DNA of 18,632 nt from an uncultured Clostridia bacterium. GTDB taxonomy: Bacteria; Bacillota; Clostridia; TANB77; CAG-508. The notes under the pieces were generated by a model. That model saw only the letters and a list, made by a program, of their open reading frames with translations. It was not told where the DNA came from and made no database searches. Below, piece by piece: positions 5,757 through 12,699 of this stretch (position 1 is its first letter; each line of letters starts with the position of its first letter). The stretch lies in assembly GCA_948524275.1 (NCBI GenBank), contig CAOSLI010000012.1:1-18632 (forward strand), written 5' to 3'. Both the position numbers and the translations under genes were made by a program.

Positions 5757-6416
5757 TTACCTTCTTTTATTTATTTCTTCCACTGCTTTTGCTGTTGTAA
5801 CTTCTTTAACATTTTCACAGTAAATATCAATATTTATGTTAAATAACAATCCTTCATTTACATAGTACTCAATAAGTTTTTCTGTATTTTTATGGTACAC
5901 ATCTAATCTTTGTCTTATTGTTTCAGGCTCATCGTCTTTTCTTTTTATTAATGGACTGCCACATTTATCGCATATTCCTTCTTGTTTTGGTGGCATAAAT
6001 TTTGTGTTAAATGATGCTCCACACTCTTTATTTGAGCATATTATTCTGCTAGATGTCCTTGTAACTAAATCTTCATCTGGTACATCTAAATTTACAACTG
6101 CAGTAACTGATTTACCTTTAGACTCTAAATATTTTTTTAAACATTCAGCTTGATTTATTGTTCTTGGATATCCATCTAATACTACATCATCTAACTTGTC
6201 TAACTTAGATTCTACCATAGATATTGTTATTTCATCTGGCACTAATTGACCCTTTGAAATATACTTATCTGCTATTATTCCAAGCTCAGTTTGCTTTTTT
6301 ATTTCTTCTCTAAAAATATCTCCTGTTGCTAAATGTGAGAGATTAAATTTCTTACATATTTCTTTACCAATTGTGCCTTTACCGGTTCCTGGTGCTCCAA
6401 GCATTATTATATACAT
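5757..6416 (-). CDS. adk: Adenylate kinase
   Basis: Adk interconverts ATP + AMP and two ADP. The 219 aa protein has the long form with a full LID domain. The P-loop G-A-P-G-T-G-K-G-T spans residues 7-15. The AMP-binding T-G-D-I-F-R motif is at 31-36, D-G-Y-P-R-T at 81-86, and R-K-D-D-E-P-E-T-I in the LID near 159. The LID carries four cysteines (Cys127, Cys132, Cys149, Cys152), as in zinc-binding Gram-positive enzymes. The first pair is spaced C-x4-C rather than the usual C-x2-C. The ATG at 6416 follows GGGAGG. It is separated from secY by a terminator-like hairpin with no obvious promoter after it, so its level may depend on read-through. Confidence 0.97.
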   Translation of the reverse strand: MYIIMLGAPGTGKGTIGKEICKKFNLSHLATGDIFREEIKKQTELGIIADKYISKGQLVPDEITISMVESKLDKLDDVVLDGYPRTINQAECLKKYLESKGKSVTAVVNLDVPDEDLVTRTSSRIICSNKECGASFNTKFMPPKQEGICDKCGSPLIKRKDDEPETIRQRLDVYHKNTEKLIEYYVNEGLLFNINIDIYCENVKEVTTAKAVEEINKRR

Positions 6417-6433
6417 ATTCTTTCCTCCCTAAG

Positions 6434-6509
6434 CTTAAGTATTTTCAGTTAAAAAGGACTACCATATTTTATATAAACAAAAATTATGGTTCGTCCTCCT
6501 ATACTTAAA
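6434..6509 (-). promoter_or_regulatory. Outer stem enclosing the secY-adk terminator
   Basis: UUUAAGUAU (6509-6501) pairs with AUACUUAAG (6442-6434) over nine positions, one of them G-U, enclosing the terminator hairpin. The 3' strand ends a few nt before the adk ribosome binding site (GGGAGG). The pairing would turn the whole gap into one folded unit that could couple read-through to adk translation. This is an inference from complementarity only. Confidence 0.4.
6451..6497 (-). terminator. Intrinsic terminator or attenuator between secY and adk
   Basis: On the minus strand AGGAC (6497-6493) pairs with GUCCU (6459-6455). Then ACCAU..AUUUU pairs with AAAAU-AUGGU with one bulged A, giving about 15 bp, and a U-run follows at 6454-6451. 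It lies inside the operon, 22 nt after the secY stop and 35 nt before adk, and I find no promoter in the remaining space. Partial termination, lowering adk-map expression relative to ribosomal proteins, is the simplest reading. Confidence 0.7.
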
Positions 6510-6518
6510 ATTTACATT

Positions 6519-7844
6519 TTATTTTTCTAAGAATCCCTTATAATGTCTCATTACAAGTTGTGATTGTAATTGTTGTCCTAGTTCTATTGCAACACCAACA
6601 ACAATTAATATTGATGTTCCACCAAATGCTGTGTTTAAACCAGTTCCTCTAGCTAGCATTGGAAGTATAGCTATTCCTGCAAGGAATAATCCTCCAAATA
6701 GTACTACTTTTGACAAAACAGATGATAAATAATCTGCTGTTGGTTTTCCAGCTCTTATTCCTGGAATAAATCCTCCATTTTGCTTAATAGTATTTGCTAC
6801 TTCTGCTGGATTAAATGTTGCATATGTATAAAAATAAGTAAATCCAACAATTAATAGTAAATATATAATAGCATTTATTATCGTATATTGCCATCCAACA
6901 TTTGATGATGATGTTGCTATTGATAAATTATATATAACTCTTAAAAATCCTGCCTTAGCTTCTATATCATGTACAAATAATTGTATTATCATTGCTGGGA
7001 ATGTCATAAATGATGATGCAAATATAATTGGCATAACACTTGCCATTGCAGGTTTAATAGGAATATGTGTATTTTGAGCTCCTACCATTCTTCTTCCTAC
7101 AACTTTTTTAGAATATTGAACTGGTACTCTTCTTTCAGCTTGTTGTACAAATACAACACCTGCTACTAATAGTAAAATTCCTACTATCATAAATATTGCT
7201 GAAAGTAATCCTTTTGTACTAAATGCTCCATCTACTACTACTAAATTAAATATTTGTACTAAAGCTGATGGTACACTTGATACTATACCTGCAAATATTA
7301 GCATTGAAATTCCATTTCCAATTCCTTTGCTAGTTATCTTATCTCCTAGCCACATTAAAAGTGATGTCCCTGCAACTAATGATAGAACTACTACAAATCC
7401 TGTAAGGAATCCATTTTGTACGAATACTCCTGATCCTTTATATGAAAAGTATATTCCTAATCCTTCTACAACGGCTAAAATTAATGATATAAGCTTAGTA
7501 TATCTATCAATCTTCTTCCTTCCTTCTTCTCCACCTTCTTTTGTTAACCTTTCTAATGATGGTATAATCATTGATAACAATTGGATAACAATTGAAGCTG
7601 TAATATAAGGAGTTATTGACATTGCAAAAATTGATAATCTTGAAAATGCACCCCCAGAAATCATATTTATCATTCCAGTTACGCTATTTGAATAAGTATC
7701 CATTGCTCCTTGCAATCTTACTATATCTACCATTGGTATTGTTATGTAGCATCCTAATCTAAAAATTACTAATAATAATACTGTGTATAGAATTTTTTTC
7801 CTAATCTCAGGTGTTTTTATTGCATTTTTTATAGTCTTTAACAA
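6519..7844 (-). CDS. secY: Protein translocase subunit SecY
   Basis: SecY is the channel of the SecYEG translocon in the cytoplasmic membrane. The 441 aa protein shows the expected ten hydrophobic segments. The N-terminus has the short amphipathic I-R-K-K-I-L-Y-T stretch; G-G-A-F-S-R-L-S-I-F-A-M-S-I-T-P-Y-I near residue 65 is the plug region; P-V-Q-Y-S-K lies in a cytosolic loop; and the G-F-I-P-G-I-R-A-G-K-P-T loop is near 365. The start is TTG at 7844, immediately after the rplO TAG. The ribosome binding site GAGGTG lies in the last codons of rplO, 6 nt from the TTG. No ATG or GTG gives the conserved N-terminus. The spc gene order rplO-secY-adk-map is standard. Confidence 0.97.
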   Translation of the reverse strand: MLKTIKNAIKTPEIRKKILYTVLLLVIFRLGCYITIPMVDIVRLQGAMDTYSNSVTGMINMISGGAFSRLSIFAMSITPYITASIVIQLLSMIIPSLERLTKEGGEEGRKKIDRYTKLISLILAVVEGLGIYFSYKGSGVFVQNGFLTGFVVVLSLVAGTSLLMWLGDKITSKGIGNGISMLIFAGIVSSVPSALVQIFNLVVVDGAFSTKGLLSAIFMIVGILLLVAGVVFVQQAERRVPVQYSKKVVGRRMVGAQNTHIPIKPAMASVMPIIFASSFMTFPAMIIQLFVHDIEAKAGFLRVIYNLSIATSSSNVGWQYTIINAIIYLLLIVGFTYFYTYATFNPAEVANTIKQNGGFIPGIRAGKPTADYLSSVLSKVVLFGGLFLAGIAILPMLARGTGLNTAFGGTSILIVVGVAIELGQQLQSQLVMRHYKGFLEK

Positions 7845-8282
7845 CTAAATCACCTCTATCTTTCCACCTAAAGACTCAATTTGTTCTTTGGCAGACTTTG
7901 TAAATCTAGCAGCTTTAACTGTTAATTTCTTCTCTAATTTTCCAGTTGCTAGAACTACTATTCCATCTTTTTCTTTGCTGATTATTCCGTCTTTTATTAG
8001 GCTTTGTGCATCTACAACTTCAGTTGTAGCTTTATTTAACATTGTTAATGTTACTTCTGTATAGTCTTTACCAAATTTAGAATTGTTGAATCCTCTCTTT
8101 GGTAATCTTCTATATAATGGTGTTTGACCACCTTCAAATCCTCTTCTAACTCCACCGCCAGATCTCGCTTTTTGTCCTTTATGACCTCTTCCTGAAGTCT
8201 TTCCTAGACCTGAACCAATTCCACGTCCAACTCTTAATTTTGATGCATGTTTTTGTGCTGGTTTTAATTCGTCTAATTTCAT
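7845..8282 (-). CDS. rplO: 50S ribosomal protein L15
   Basis: L15 is a late-assembling 23S rRNA-binding protein. The 145 aa product has the long unstructured, Gly/Arg-rich N-terminal arm (R-V-G-R-G-I-G-S-G-L-G-K then R-G-H-K-G-Q-K-A-R-S-G-G-G) and the F-E-G-G-Q-T-P-L-Y-R-R-L-P-K-R-G-F signature near residue 50. The C-terminal domain ends G-G-K-I-E-V-I. The last three sense codons, GAG-GTG-ATT, double as the ribosome binding site of secY, and the TAG stop abuts the secY TTG start. The 49-nt gap to rpsE upstream contains no rpmD. Confidence 0.97.
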   Translation of the reverse strand: MKLDELKPAQKHASKLRVGRGIGSGLGKTSGRGHKGQKARSGGGVRRGFEGGQTPLYRRLPKRGFNNSKFGKDYTEVTLTMLNKATTEVVDAQSLIKDGIISKEKDGIVVLATGKLEKKLTVKAARFTKSAKEQIESLGGKIEVI

Positions 8283-8331
8283 TATGGATTACACCTCCTT
8301 GTTTTTATATTAGCTATTATTATTTTGAGAA

Positions 8332-8829
8332 TTATAATATATCCTCAACTTTCTTTCCTCTCTTTTTCGCAACTTGTTCGATTGTTTCCATGCTTTTTAA
8401 TCCCTCTAATGTTGCATATGCAACATTTCTAGGATTATTTGTTCCAACTATTTTTGTTCTTACATCTCTATAACCTGCAAGCTCTAGAACTGATCTAACA
8501 CTTCCACCTGTTATAAGTCCAGTACCTTCTGCAGCTGGTTTTATAACTACACTTGCACTTCCAAATCTTCCTATATATTCATGTGGTACAGTTGTTCCAA
8601 CTATTGGAACTTCTACTAAATTCTTTTTAGCATCTTCAATTGCTTTTTTTATTGCGTCTGGAACTTCAGCTGCTTTTCCATTTCCTACTCCAACATGACC
8701 TTTTCCATCACCGACAACTACAACTGCGCTAAATCTGAATGTTCTACCACCTTTAACAACTTTTGCTACTCTGTTAATAGCAACGACTTTTTCATTTAAT
8801 TCAGATTCATTTTCTTGTCTTTCTTGCAC
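8332..8829 (-). CDS. rpsE: 30S ribosomal protein S5
   Basis: S5 sits at the mRNA entry site and takes part in translational fidelity and mRNA unwinding. The 165 aa protein has the double-stranded-RNA-binding N-terminal domain (R-T-F-R-F-S-A-V-V-V-V-G-D-G-K-G-H-V-G-V-G, about 29-50) and the C-terminal fold with G-G-S-V-R-S-V-L-E-L-A-G. It starts at GTG 8829, with GGAGG 8 nt upstream. It lies in the normal spc order after rplR. The next gene is rplO rather than rpmD. Confidence 0.97.
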   Translation of the reverse strand: MQERQENESELNEKVVAINRVAKVVKGGRTFRFSAVVVVGDGKGHVGVGNGKAAEVPDAIKKAIEDAKKNLVEVPIVGTTVPHEYIGRFGSASVVIKPAAEGTGLITGGSVRSVLELAGYRDVRTKIVGTNNPRNVAYATLEGLKSMETIEQVAKKRGKKVEDIL

Positions 8830-8847
8830 TTCAATTTCCTCCTTTTC

Positions 8848-9207
8848 CTAAAATTTTAATCCGCCTTCTCTTGCAGCTTCTGCTAATTCCTTAACAACTC
8901 CATGATATAAGTATCCGCTTCTATCAAATACAACACTGTCTATTTTCTTTTCCTTAGCTCTTTTTGCAATCAAGCTACCTACTTCTTTAGCTGCTTCTTT
9001 GTTTCCGCGTTTTGTTTTTACTTCTTTATCAAGTGTTGATGCACTTACTAAAGTAACAGCTGAAACATCATCTATAATTTGAGCATATATTCCCTTATTG
9101 CTTCTAAACATACATAGTCTTGGACATTCTGCAGTTCCACTGATTTTTGTACGAACTCTTATATGTCTTCTTTGTCTTTCAGATTTTCTATCTGTTTTTG
9201 AAACCAT
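8848..9207 (-). CDS. rplR: 50S ribosomal protein L18
   Basis: L18 binds 5S rRNA with L5 in the central protuberance. The 119 aa length is normal. The basic N-terminal tail (K-S-E-R-Q-R-R-H-I-R-V-R) is followed by R-L-C-M-F-R-S-N-K-G-I-Y-A-Q-I-I-D-D and the C-terminal F-D-R-S-G-Y-L-Y-H-G motif. The ATG at 9207 has AAAGGAG about 8 nt upstream. It is one of only two genes here that end in TAG. Confidence 0.97.
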   Translation of the reverse strand: MVSKTDRKSERQRRHIRVRTKISGTAECPRLCMFRSNKGIYAQIIDDVSAVTLVSASTLDKEVKTKRGNKEAAKEVGSLIAKRAKEKKIDSVVFDRSGYLYHGVVKELAEAAREGGLKF

Positions 9208-9225
9208 CTCGACTACTCCTTTCTA

Positions 9226-9759
9226 TTATTTCTTACCTGTTTTTCCTTCCTTACGTCTAATATGTTCTTCTACATATTTAATACCTTTTCCTTTATATAC
9301 CTCAGGTGGTCTCTTTGATCTTACAACTGCTGCTGTTTGACCAACTACTTCTTTATCAATCCCTCTTACTATAATATTGTTAGCATCTGGTACATCAAAT
9401 GTTATTCCAGCTGGTGCTTCCATTATTACTTGATGAGAGTAACCTAAGTTCATAACTAATTTTGTTCCTTGTTTTTGTGCTCTGTAACCAACACCATTTA
9501 TTTGAAGAGCTCTTGTAAATTCGTTTGTAACACCTTCAACCATATTATGAATTAATGTTCTTGTTAATCCATGTAGATTTCCGAATTTTTCATCAGTTAC
9601 TTCAACTTTTATTACTTTATCTTCAATTTTTACTGTTACATTTGGATTTAAAGTTTTTTCTAATGTTCCTTTAGGTCCTTTTACAGTAATTACATTATCA
9701 TTTAAAGTAACTGTTACTCCGTCAGGTATTGCTATAGGCATTTTTCCTATTCTTGACAT
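9226..9759 (-). CDS. rplF: 50S ribosomal protein L6
   Basis: L6 lies near the GTPase-associated region and contacts the sarcin-ricin loop area of 23S rRNA. The 177 aa protein has the two tandem alpha/beta domains. The start is M-S-R-I-G-K-M-P-I-A-I-P, an R-A-L-Q-I-N-G-V-G-Y-R-A segment lies in the middle (about 84-95), and the C-terminal signature R-P-P-E-V-Y-K-G-K-G-I-K-Y is present. Standard spc position between rpsH and rplR, 18-25 nt from each neighbour. Confidence 0.97.
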   Translation of the reverse strand: MSRIGKMPIAIPDGVTVTLNDNVITVKGPKGTLEKTLNPNVTVKIEDKVIKVEVTDEKFGNLHGLTRTLIHNMVEGVTNEFTRALQINGVGYRAQKQGTKLVMNLGYSHQVIMEAPAGITFDVPDANNIIVRGIDKEVVGQTAAVVRSKRPPEVYKGKGIKYVEEHIRRKEGKTGKK

Positions 9760-9784
9760 TTTAAGTTTCTCCTTTCTTCTCTAA

Positions 9785-10183
9785 TTACCATACATAGGCA
9801 AGAACTTCTCCTCCTAAGCCTTCCTTTCTTGCATCTTTATCTGTTTTTATTCCTTTAGATGTAGAAATTAGTGCTATTCCAAGTCCATTAAGAACTTGTG
9901 GAAGTTCATCCTTTGAAACATATATTCTTAATCCTGGTTTACTGATTCTCTTTAATCCAGAAATTACTCTTTTTCCATTCTCATCATACTTTAATGTAAT
10001 TCTGATGATTCCTTGCTTTTCATCTTTTATTTCTTCAAAAGATTTTATATATCCTTCATCTGATAAAATTTGAGCTATAGCTCTCTTTATATTTGATGAT
10101 GGAACATCAACAGTTAAATGTTTAGAACTGTTAGCATTTCTAATTCTTGTTAGCATATCTGCTATTGGATCTGTTGTATTCAT
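9785..10183 (-). CDS. rpsH: 30S ribosomal protein S8
   Basis: S8 binds the central domain of 16S rRNA early in assembly, and in E. coli it represses the spc operon by binding mRNA at the start of the L5 gene. The 132 aa protein begins M-N-T-T-D-P-I-A-D-M-L-T-R-I-R-N-A and carries the RNA-binding S-T-S-K-G-I segment near the C-terminus, ending V-L-A-Y-V-W. It starts 21 nt after rpsN. I see no obvious copy of the 16S S8 site next to rplE here, but that needs folding to test. Confidence 0.97.
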   Translation of the reverse strand: MNTTDPIADMLTRIRNANSSKHLTVDVPSSNIKRAIAQILSDEGYIKSFEEIKDEKQGIIRITLKYDENGKRVISGLKRISKPGLRIYVSKDELPQVLNGLGIALISTSKGIKTDKDARKEGLGGEVLAYVW

Positions 10184-10204
10184 TTATTTTCTCCTTTCTC
10201 TCAA

Positions 10205-10390
10205 TTACCATGAGGCTTTTTTAACTCCTGGAATTTCACCTTTGTGTGCTAATTCTCTAAAGCATACACGGCATATTCCATATTTTCTAATATAAGCATG
10301 TGGTCTTCCACAAATTTTACATCTATTATATTCTCTAGTTTGGTATTTTTGTGTTTTTTGTTGTTTAACTTTTAAAGATTTCTTAGCCAT
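10205..10390 (-). CDS. rpsN: 30S ribosomal protein S14, zinc-binding (type Z)
   Basis: S14 is a late-assembling protein of the 30S head. The 61 aa protein is the short zinc type, with Cys24, Cys27, Cys40 and Cys43 (C-K-I-C and C-R-V-C). It ends K-K-A-S-W, as in Bacillota, instead of the longer zinc-free form. The ATG at 10390 gives the family start M-A-K-K-S-L-K. The strong AGGAGG lies 14 nt upstream, unusually far; a weaker AAGAG sits at normal distance. It follows a 106-nt gap with an unusual hairpin. Confidence 0.97.
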   Translation of the reverse strand: MAKKSLKVKQQKTQKYQTREYNRCKICGRPHAYIRKYGICRVCFRELAHKGEIPGVKKASW

Positions 10391-10412
10391 ATTTCTCTTA
10401 TTTTCCTCCTCT

Positions 10413-10437
10413 CACTTCGCTTCGCTCGTTCGTCGTG
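10413..10437. repeat. Run of CGAA/CGAG-like units in the rplE-rpsN gap
   Basis: On the minus strand the stretch reads as successive CGA-, CGAA-, CGAG-, CGAA- and CGAA-type units. It is clearly richer in G+C than the neighbouring genes, and it abuts the 10434-10472 hairpin. It may be a small dispersed repeat. I see no second full copy in the window. Confidence 0.4.
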
Positions 10438-10472
10438 TATAAAGAATTTTCTTTGCAAATTCTTCATCCACG
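10434..10472. repeat. 39-nt hairpin in the rplE-rpsN gap
   Basis: On the minus strand CGUG (10472-10469) pairs with CACG (10437-10434). After one mismatch AUGAAGAAUUU (10467-10457) pairs with AAAUUCUUUAU (10449-10439) around a 7-nt loop, giving 15 paired positions. No U-run follows on either strand, so it is not an intrinsic terminator. Confidence 0.55.
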
Positions 10473-10496
10473 AAATCGGTTGGCTTCGCAATTAAA

Positions 10497-11036
10497 TTAT
10501 TTCTTAAAAGGCATTCCAAGAAGAGTTAATAATTCTTTTGCTTCTTCGTCAGTCTTAGCTGTTGTTACAAATATTATATCCATTCCTCTAATCTTGTCTA
10601 CCTTGTCATATTCTATTTCTGGGAATATAAGTTGCTCTTTAATACCCATTGAGTAGTTTCCTCTTCCATCAAATGAATCATTTGAAACTCCTCTGAAATC
10701 TCTTACTCTTGGTAATGCTACATTGAATAGTTTGTATGCGAAATCATACATTTTTCCTTTTCTTAATGTAACTTTTGTACCAATATCAACTCCTGCTCTT
10801 AATTTAAATGCTGCAATAGCTTTTTTAGATTTAGTTACTATTGGTTTTTGTCCTGTAATCTGACTTAAATCTTTTACAGCACCTTCTAATGATTTAGGAT
10901 TTTCTTTTATATCTCCTAAACCTATATTTATAACTATCTTATCTAGTTTTGGAACTTCCATAACTGATTTATAGTTGAACTTCTTCATCATTGCTGGAAC
11001 TACTTCTTTTACATATTGTTCTTTTAATGTTTCCAT
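10497..11036 (-). CDS. rplE: 50S ribosomal protein L5
   Basis: L5 binds 5S rRNA and contacts P-site tRNA in the central protuberance. The 179 aa length is normal. Family landmarks are K-I-V-I-N-I-G-L-G (about 32-40), G-Q-K-P-I-V-T-K-S-K-K-A-I-A-A-F-K-L-R (about 64-82), and the L-P-R-V-R-D-F-R-G segment. The ATG at 11036 is 14 nt from its AGGAGG. The spacer can form a small GUCU/AGAC hairpin that would bring the site and the start codon together, or hide the site. It is followed by the unusually long 106-nt gap before rpsN. Confidence 0.97.
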   Translation of the reverse strand: METLKEQYVKEVVPAMMKKFNYKSVMEVPKLDKIVINIGLGDIKENPKSLEGAVKDLSQITGQKPIVTKSKKAIAAFKLRAGVDIGTKVTLRKGKMYDFAYKLFNVALPRVRDFRGVSNDSFDGRGNYSMGIKEQLIFPEIEYDKVDKIRGMDIIFVTTAKTDEEAKELLTLLGMPFKK

Positions 11037-11065
11037 AAGTCTTAATTAGACCTCCTTCCTTTTAG

Positions 11066-11377
11066 TTATTTCTTTAATTCTGCTCCGCAGCTCTTACATA
11101 CACGTACTTTAGAATCTCCTTCTACTTTGTATCCAATTCTTGCTGCTTTTCCACATTTAGGGCATACAATTGCTACATTACTTGCATTTATAGCATGCTC
11201 TGATGCAATTATTCCGCCTTCTTCTCCTGCTTTTCTAGGCTTTGTTGCTCTTTTTCTAATATTAACATCTTTTACAACAATTCTATTTTTCTTAGGGATA
11301 ACTTCAAGAATCTCTCCAGACTTTCCCTTATCGTTTCCAGATAATACCTTTACAGTATCTCCTTTTTTTAATTTCAT
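11066..11377 (-). CDS. rplX: 50S ribosomal protein L24 with C-terminal Cys4 motif
   Basis: L24 is one of the two assembly-initiating large-subunit proteins. The product begins M-K-L-K-K-G-D-T-V-K-V-L-S-G and has the KOW motif (G-N-D-K-G-K-S-G-E-I-L). The C-terminal V-C-P-K-C-G and V-C-K-S-C-G pairs look like a zinc knuckle, as in many Bacillota L24 proteins. I start at the ATG at 11377 (103 aa) because GAGGTG lies 6 nt upstream. A GTG three codons earlier is itself part of that binding site and is not a credible start. Confidence 0.96.
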   Translation of the reverse strand: MKLKKGDTVKVLSGNDKGKSGEILEVIPKKNRIVVKDVNIRKRATKPRKAGEEGGIIASEHAINASNVAIVCPKCGKAARIGYKVEGDSKVRVCKSCGAELKK

Positions 11378-11395
11378 GTATTTCACCTCTTTCCA

Positions 11396-11764
11396 TTATA
11401 AAACTTCTGGTGCTAGAGATAATATCTTCATATAATCGTTATCTCTTAATTCTCTTGCAACTGGCCCAAATATACGAGTTCCAGTTGGTGTTTTATCATC
11501 TTTTATTATAACAGCTGCATTTTCATCAAATCTAACTACTGTTCCGTCTGCTCTTCTAATAGGATATTTTGTTCTAACAACTACTGCTTTAACAACTTGA
11601 CCTTTCTTAACAACGCCACCTGGTGTTGCTGTTTTGACAGAAGCGACTATAACATCTCCCACATGTGCATATTTTCTATAAGAACCACCTAGTGCTCTAA
11701 TACACATGATTTCCTTTGCTCCAGTGTTATCAGCTACTTTTAGTATAGTTTGTTGCTGTACCAT
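11396..11764 (-). CDS. rplN: 50S ribosomal protein L14
   Basis: L14 lies at the subunit interface and contacts 16S rRNA in an intersubunit bridge. The 122 aa protein starts M-V-Q-Q-Q-T-I-L-K-V-A-D-N-T-G-A-K. It contains V-V-V-R-T-K-Y-P-I-R-R (about 61-71) and the G-T-R-I-F-G-P-V-A-R-E-L-R signature near the C-terminus. Start ATG at 11764 with AGGAGG upstream; 23 nt after rpsQ. Confidence 0.97.
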   Translation of the reverse strand: MVQQQTILKVADNTGAKEIMCIRALGGSYRKYAHVGDVIVASVKTATPGGVVKKGQVVKAVVVRTKYPIRRADGTVVRFDENAAVIIKDDKTPTGTRIFGPVARELRDNDYMKILSLAPEVL

Positions 11765-11787
11765 AGCAAACTTCCTCCTTTATATAA

Positions 11788-12051
11788 TTATTTTATTATT
11801 GCCTTTTCTGTTATCTCAACTACTCTCCATCTCTTATCTTTTGATAGAGGTTTTGTTTCCATAACCTTTACTGTATCTCCAACTTGGCATTTGTTTTCTT
11901 CGTCGTGTGCCTTTAATTTGTAGGTAGACTTTTTGATTTTTCCATATGTCTTATCCATCTTTTTTGTTTCAACTGCAACAACTACTGTTTTATCCATTTT
12001 GTCTGATACAACTTTACCAATCATTGTTTTACGAAGATTTCTTTCTACCAT
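11788..12051 (-). CDS. rpsQ: 30S ribosomal protein S17
   Basis: S17 is an OB-fold primary binder of the 5' domain of 16S rRNA. The 87 aa protein begins M-V-E-R-N-L-R-K-T-M-I-G-K-V-V-S-D-K-M-D, carries the H-D-E-E-N-K-C-Q-V-G-D-T-V segment (about 49-61), and has the P-L-S-K-D-K-R-W-R-V-V-E signature (about 68-79). The start has AAGGAG upstream. Usual position between rpmC and rplN. Confidence 0.97.
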   Translation of the reverse strand: MVERNLRKTMIGKVVSDKMDKTVVVAVETKKMDKTYGKIKKSTYKLKAHDEENKCQVGDTVKVMETKPLSKDKRWRVVEITEKAIIK

Positions 12052-12068
12052 TATGGTATCTCCTTTCC

Positions 12069-12269
12069 TTATTTAGATTCTTCTAACTTTCTTTGTGTTA
12101 GAATTGTATTTATTCTAGCAATGTCTTTCTTAACTTCTTTTATTTTCATAGGATTATCTAAACCATTTGTTGCTAAACTAAATCTTAGTTTAAATAACTC
12201 TGATTTTAATTCTCCTAATTCTTTTTCTAGTTCTGGTGAAGACATTTCTTTTATTTTATTGTTCTTCAT
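12069..12269 (-). CDS. rpmC: 50S ribosomal protein L29
   Basis: L29 sits near the peptide exit and forms part of the docking area for trigger factor and SRP. The 66 aa, mostly helical protein has E-L-F-K-L-R-F-S-L-A-T and the C-terminal I-A-R-I-N-T-I-L-T-Q-R signature. The ATG at 12269 lies inside the end of rplP with a 14-nt overlap. Only a weak GGTGGTG precedes it, so translation is probably coupled to rplP. Confidence 0.96.
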   Translation of the reverse strand: MKNNKIKEMSSPELEKELGELKSELFKLRFSLATNGLDNPMKIKEVKKDIARINTILTQRKLEESK

Positions 12270-12699
12270 CTACATCACCACCTATTTCAGTTTCTTTTTT
12301 TACGAATTTTGTTTTAACAGATAGTTTGTTTCCAGCAAGTCTTAAAGCTTCTTTTGCAGTTGCTTCTGGTATTCCACCTATTTCAAACATAACTCTTCCT
12401 GGTTTTACAGGTGCTACCCAATATTCAACATTTCCTTTTCCTTTACCCATACGAGTACCGATAGGTTTTGATGTTATTGGTTTGTCTGGGAATATTTTAA
12501 TCCAAACATTTCCACCTCTTTTAATGTAACGGGTCATAGCAACTCTGGCTGCTTCTATTTGGTTTGATGTGATTAGTCCTAATTCTAATGCTTGAAGTCC
12601 ATATTCACCATCTGTTACTTTATTACCTCTTGTTGCTTTTCCTCTTAATCTACCTTTTTGTTGTTTTCTAAACTTTGTTTTCTTAGGCATCAATGGCAT
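12256..12699 (-). CDS. rplP: 50S ribosomal protein L16
   Basis: L16 contacts the A-site tRNA region of the large subunit and helps shape the peptidyl transferase centre. The product has 147 aa, close to the usual size. It begins M-P-L-M-P-K-K-T-K-F-R-K and carries R-G-G-N-V-W-I-K-I-F-P-D-K-P (about 58-71), then R-M-G-K-G-K-G and E-I-G-G-I-P near the end. The start at 12699 has GGGGGAG 6 nt upstream, which favours it over the second ATG at 12690. Either choice overlaps the end of rpsC. The C-terminus runs a few acidic residues past the usual end and overlaps rpmC. Confidence 0.97.
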   Translation of the reverse strand: MPLMPKKTKFRKQQKGRLRGKATRGNKVTDGEYGLQALELGLITSNQIEAARVAMTRYIKRGGNVWIKIFPDKPITSKPIGTRMGKGKGNVEYWVAPVKPGRVMFEIGGIPEATAKEALRLAGNKLSVKTKFVKKETEIGGDVDEEQ

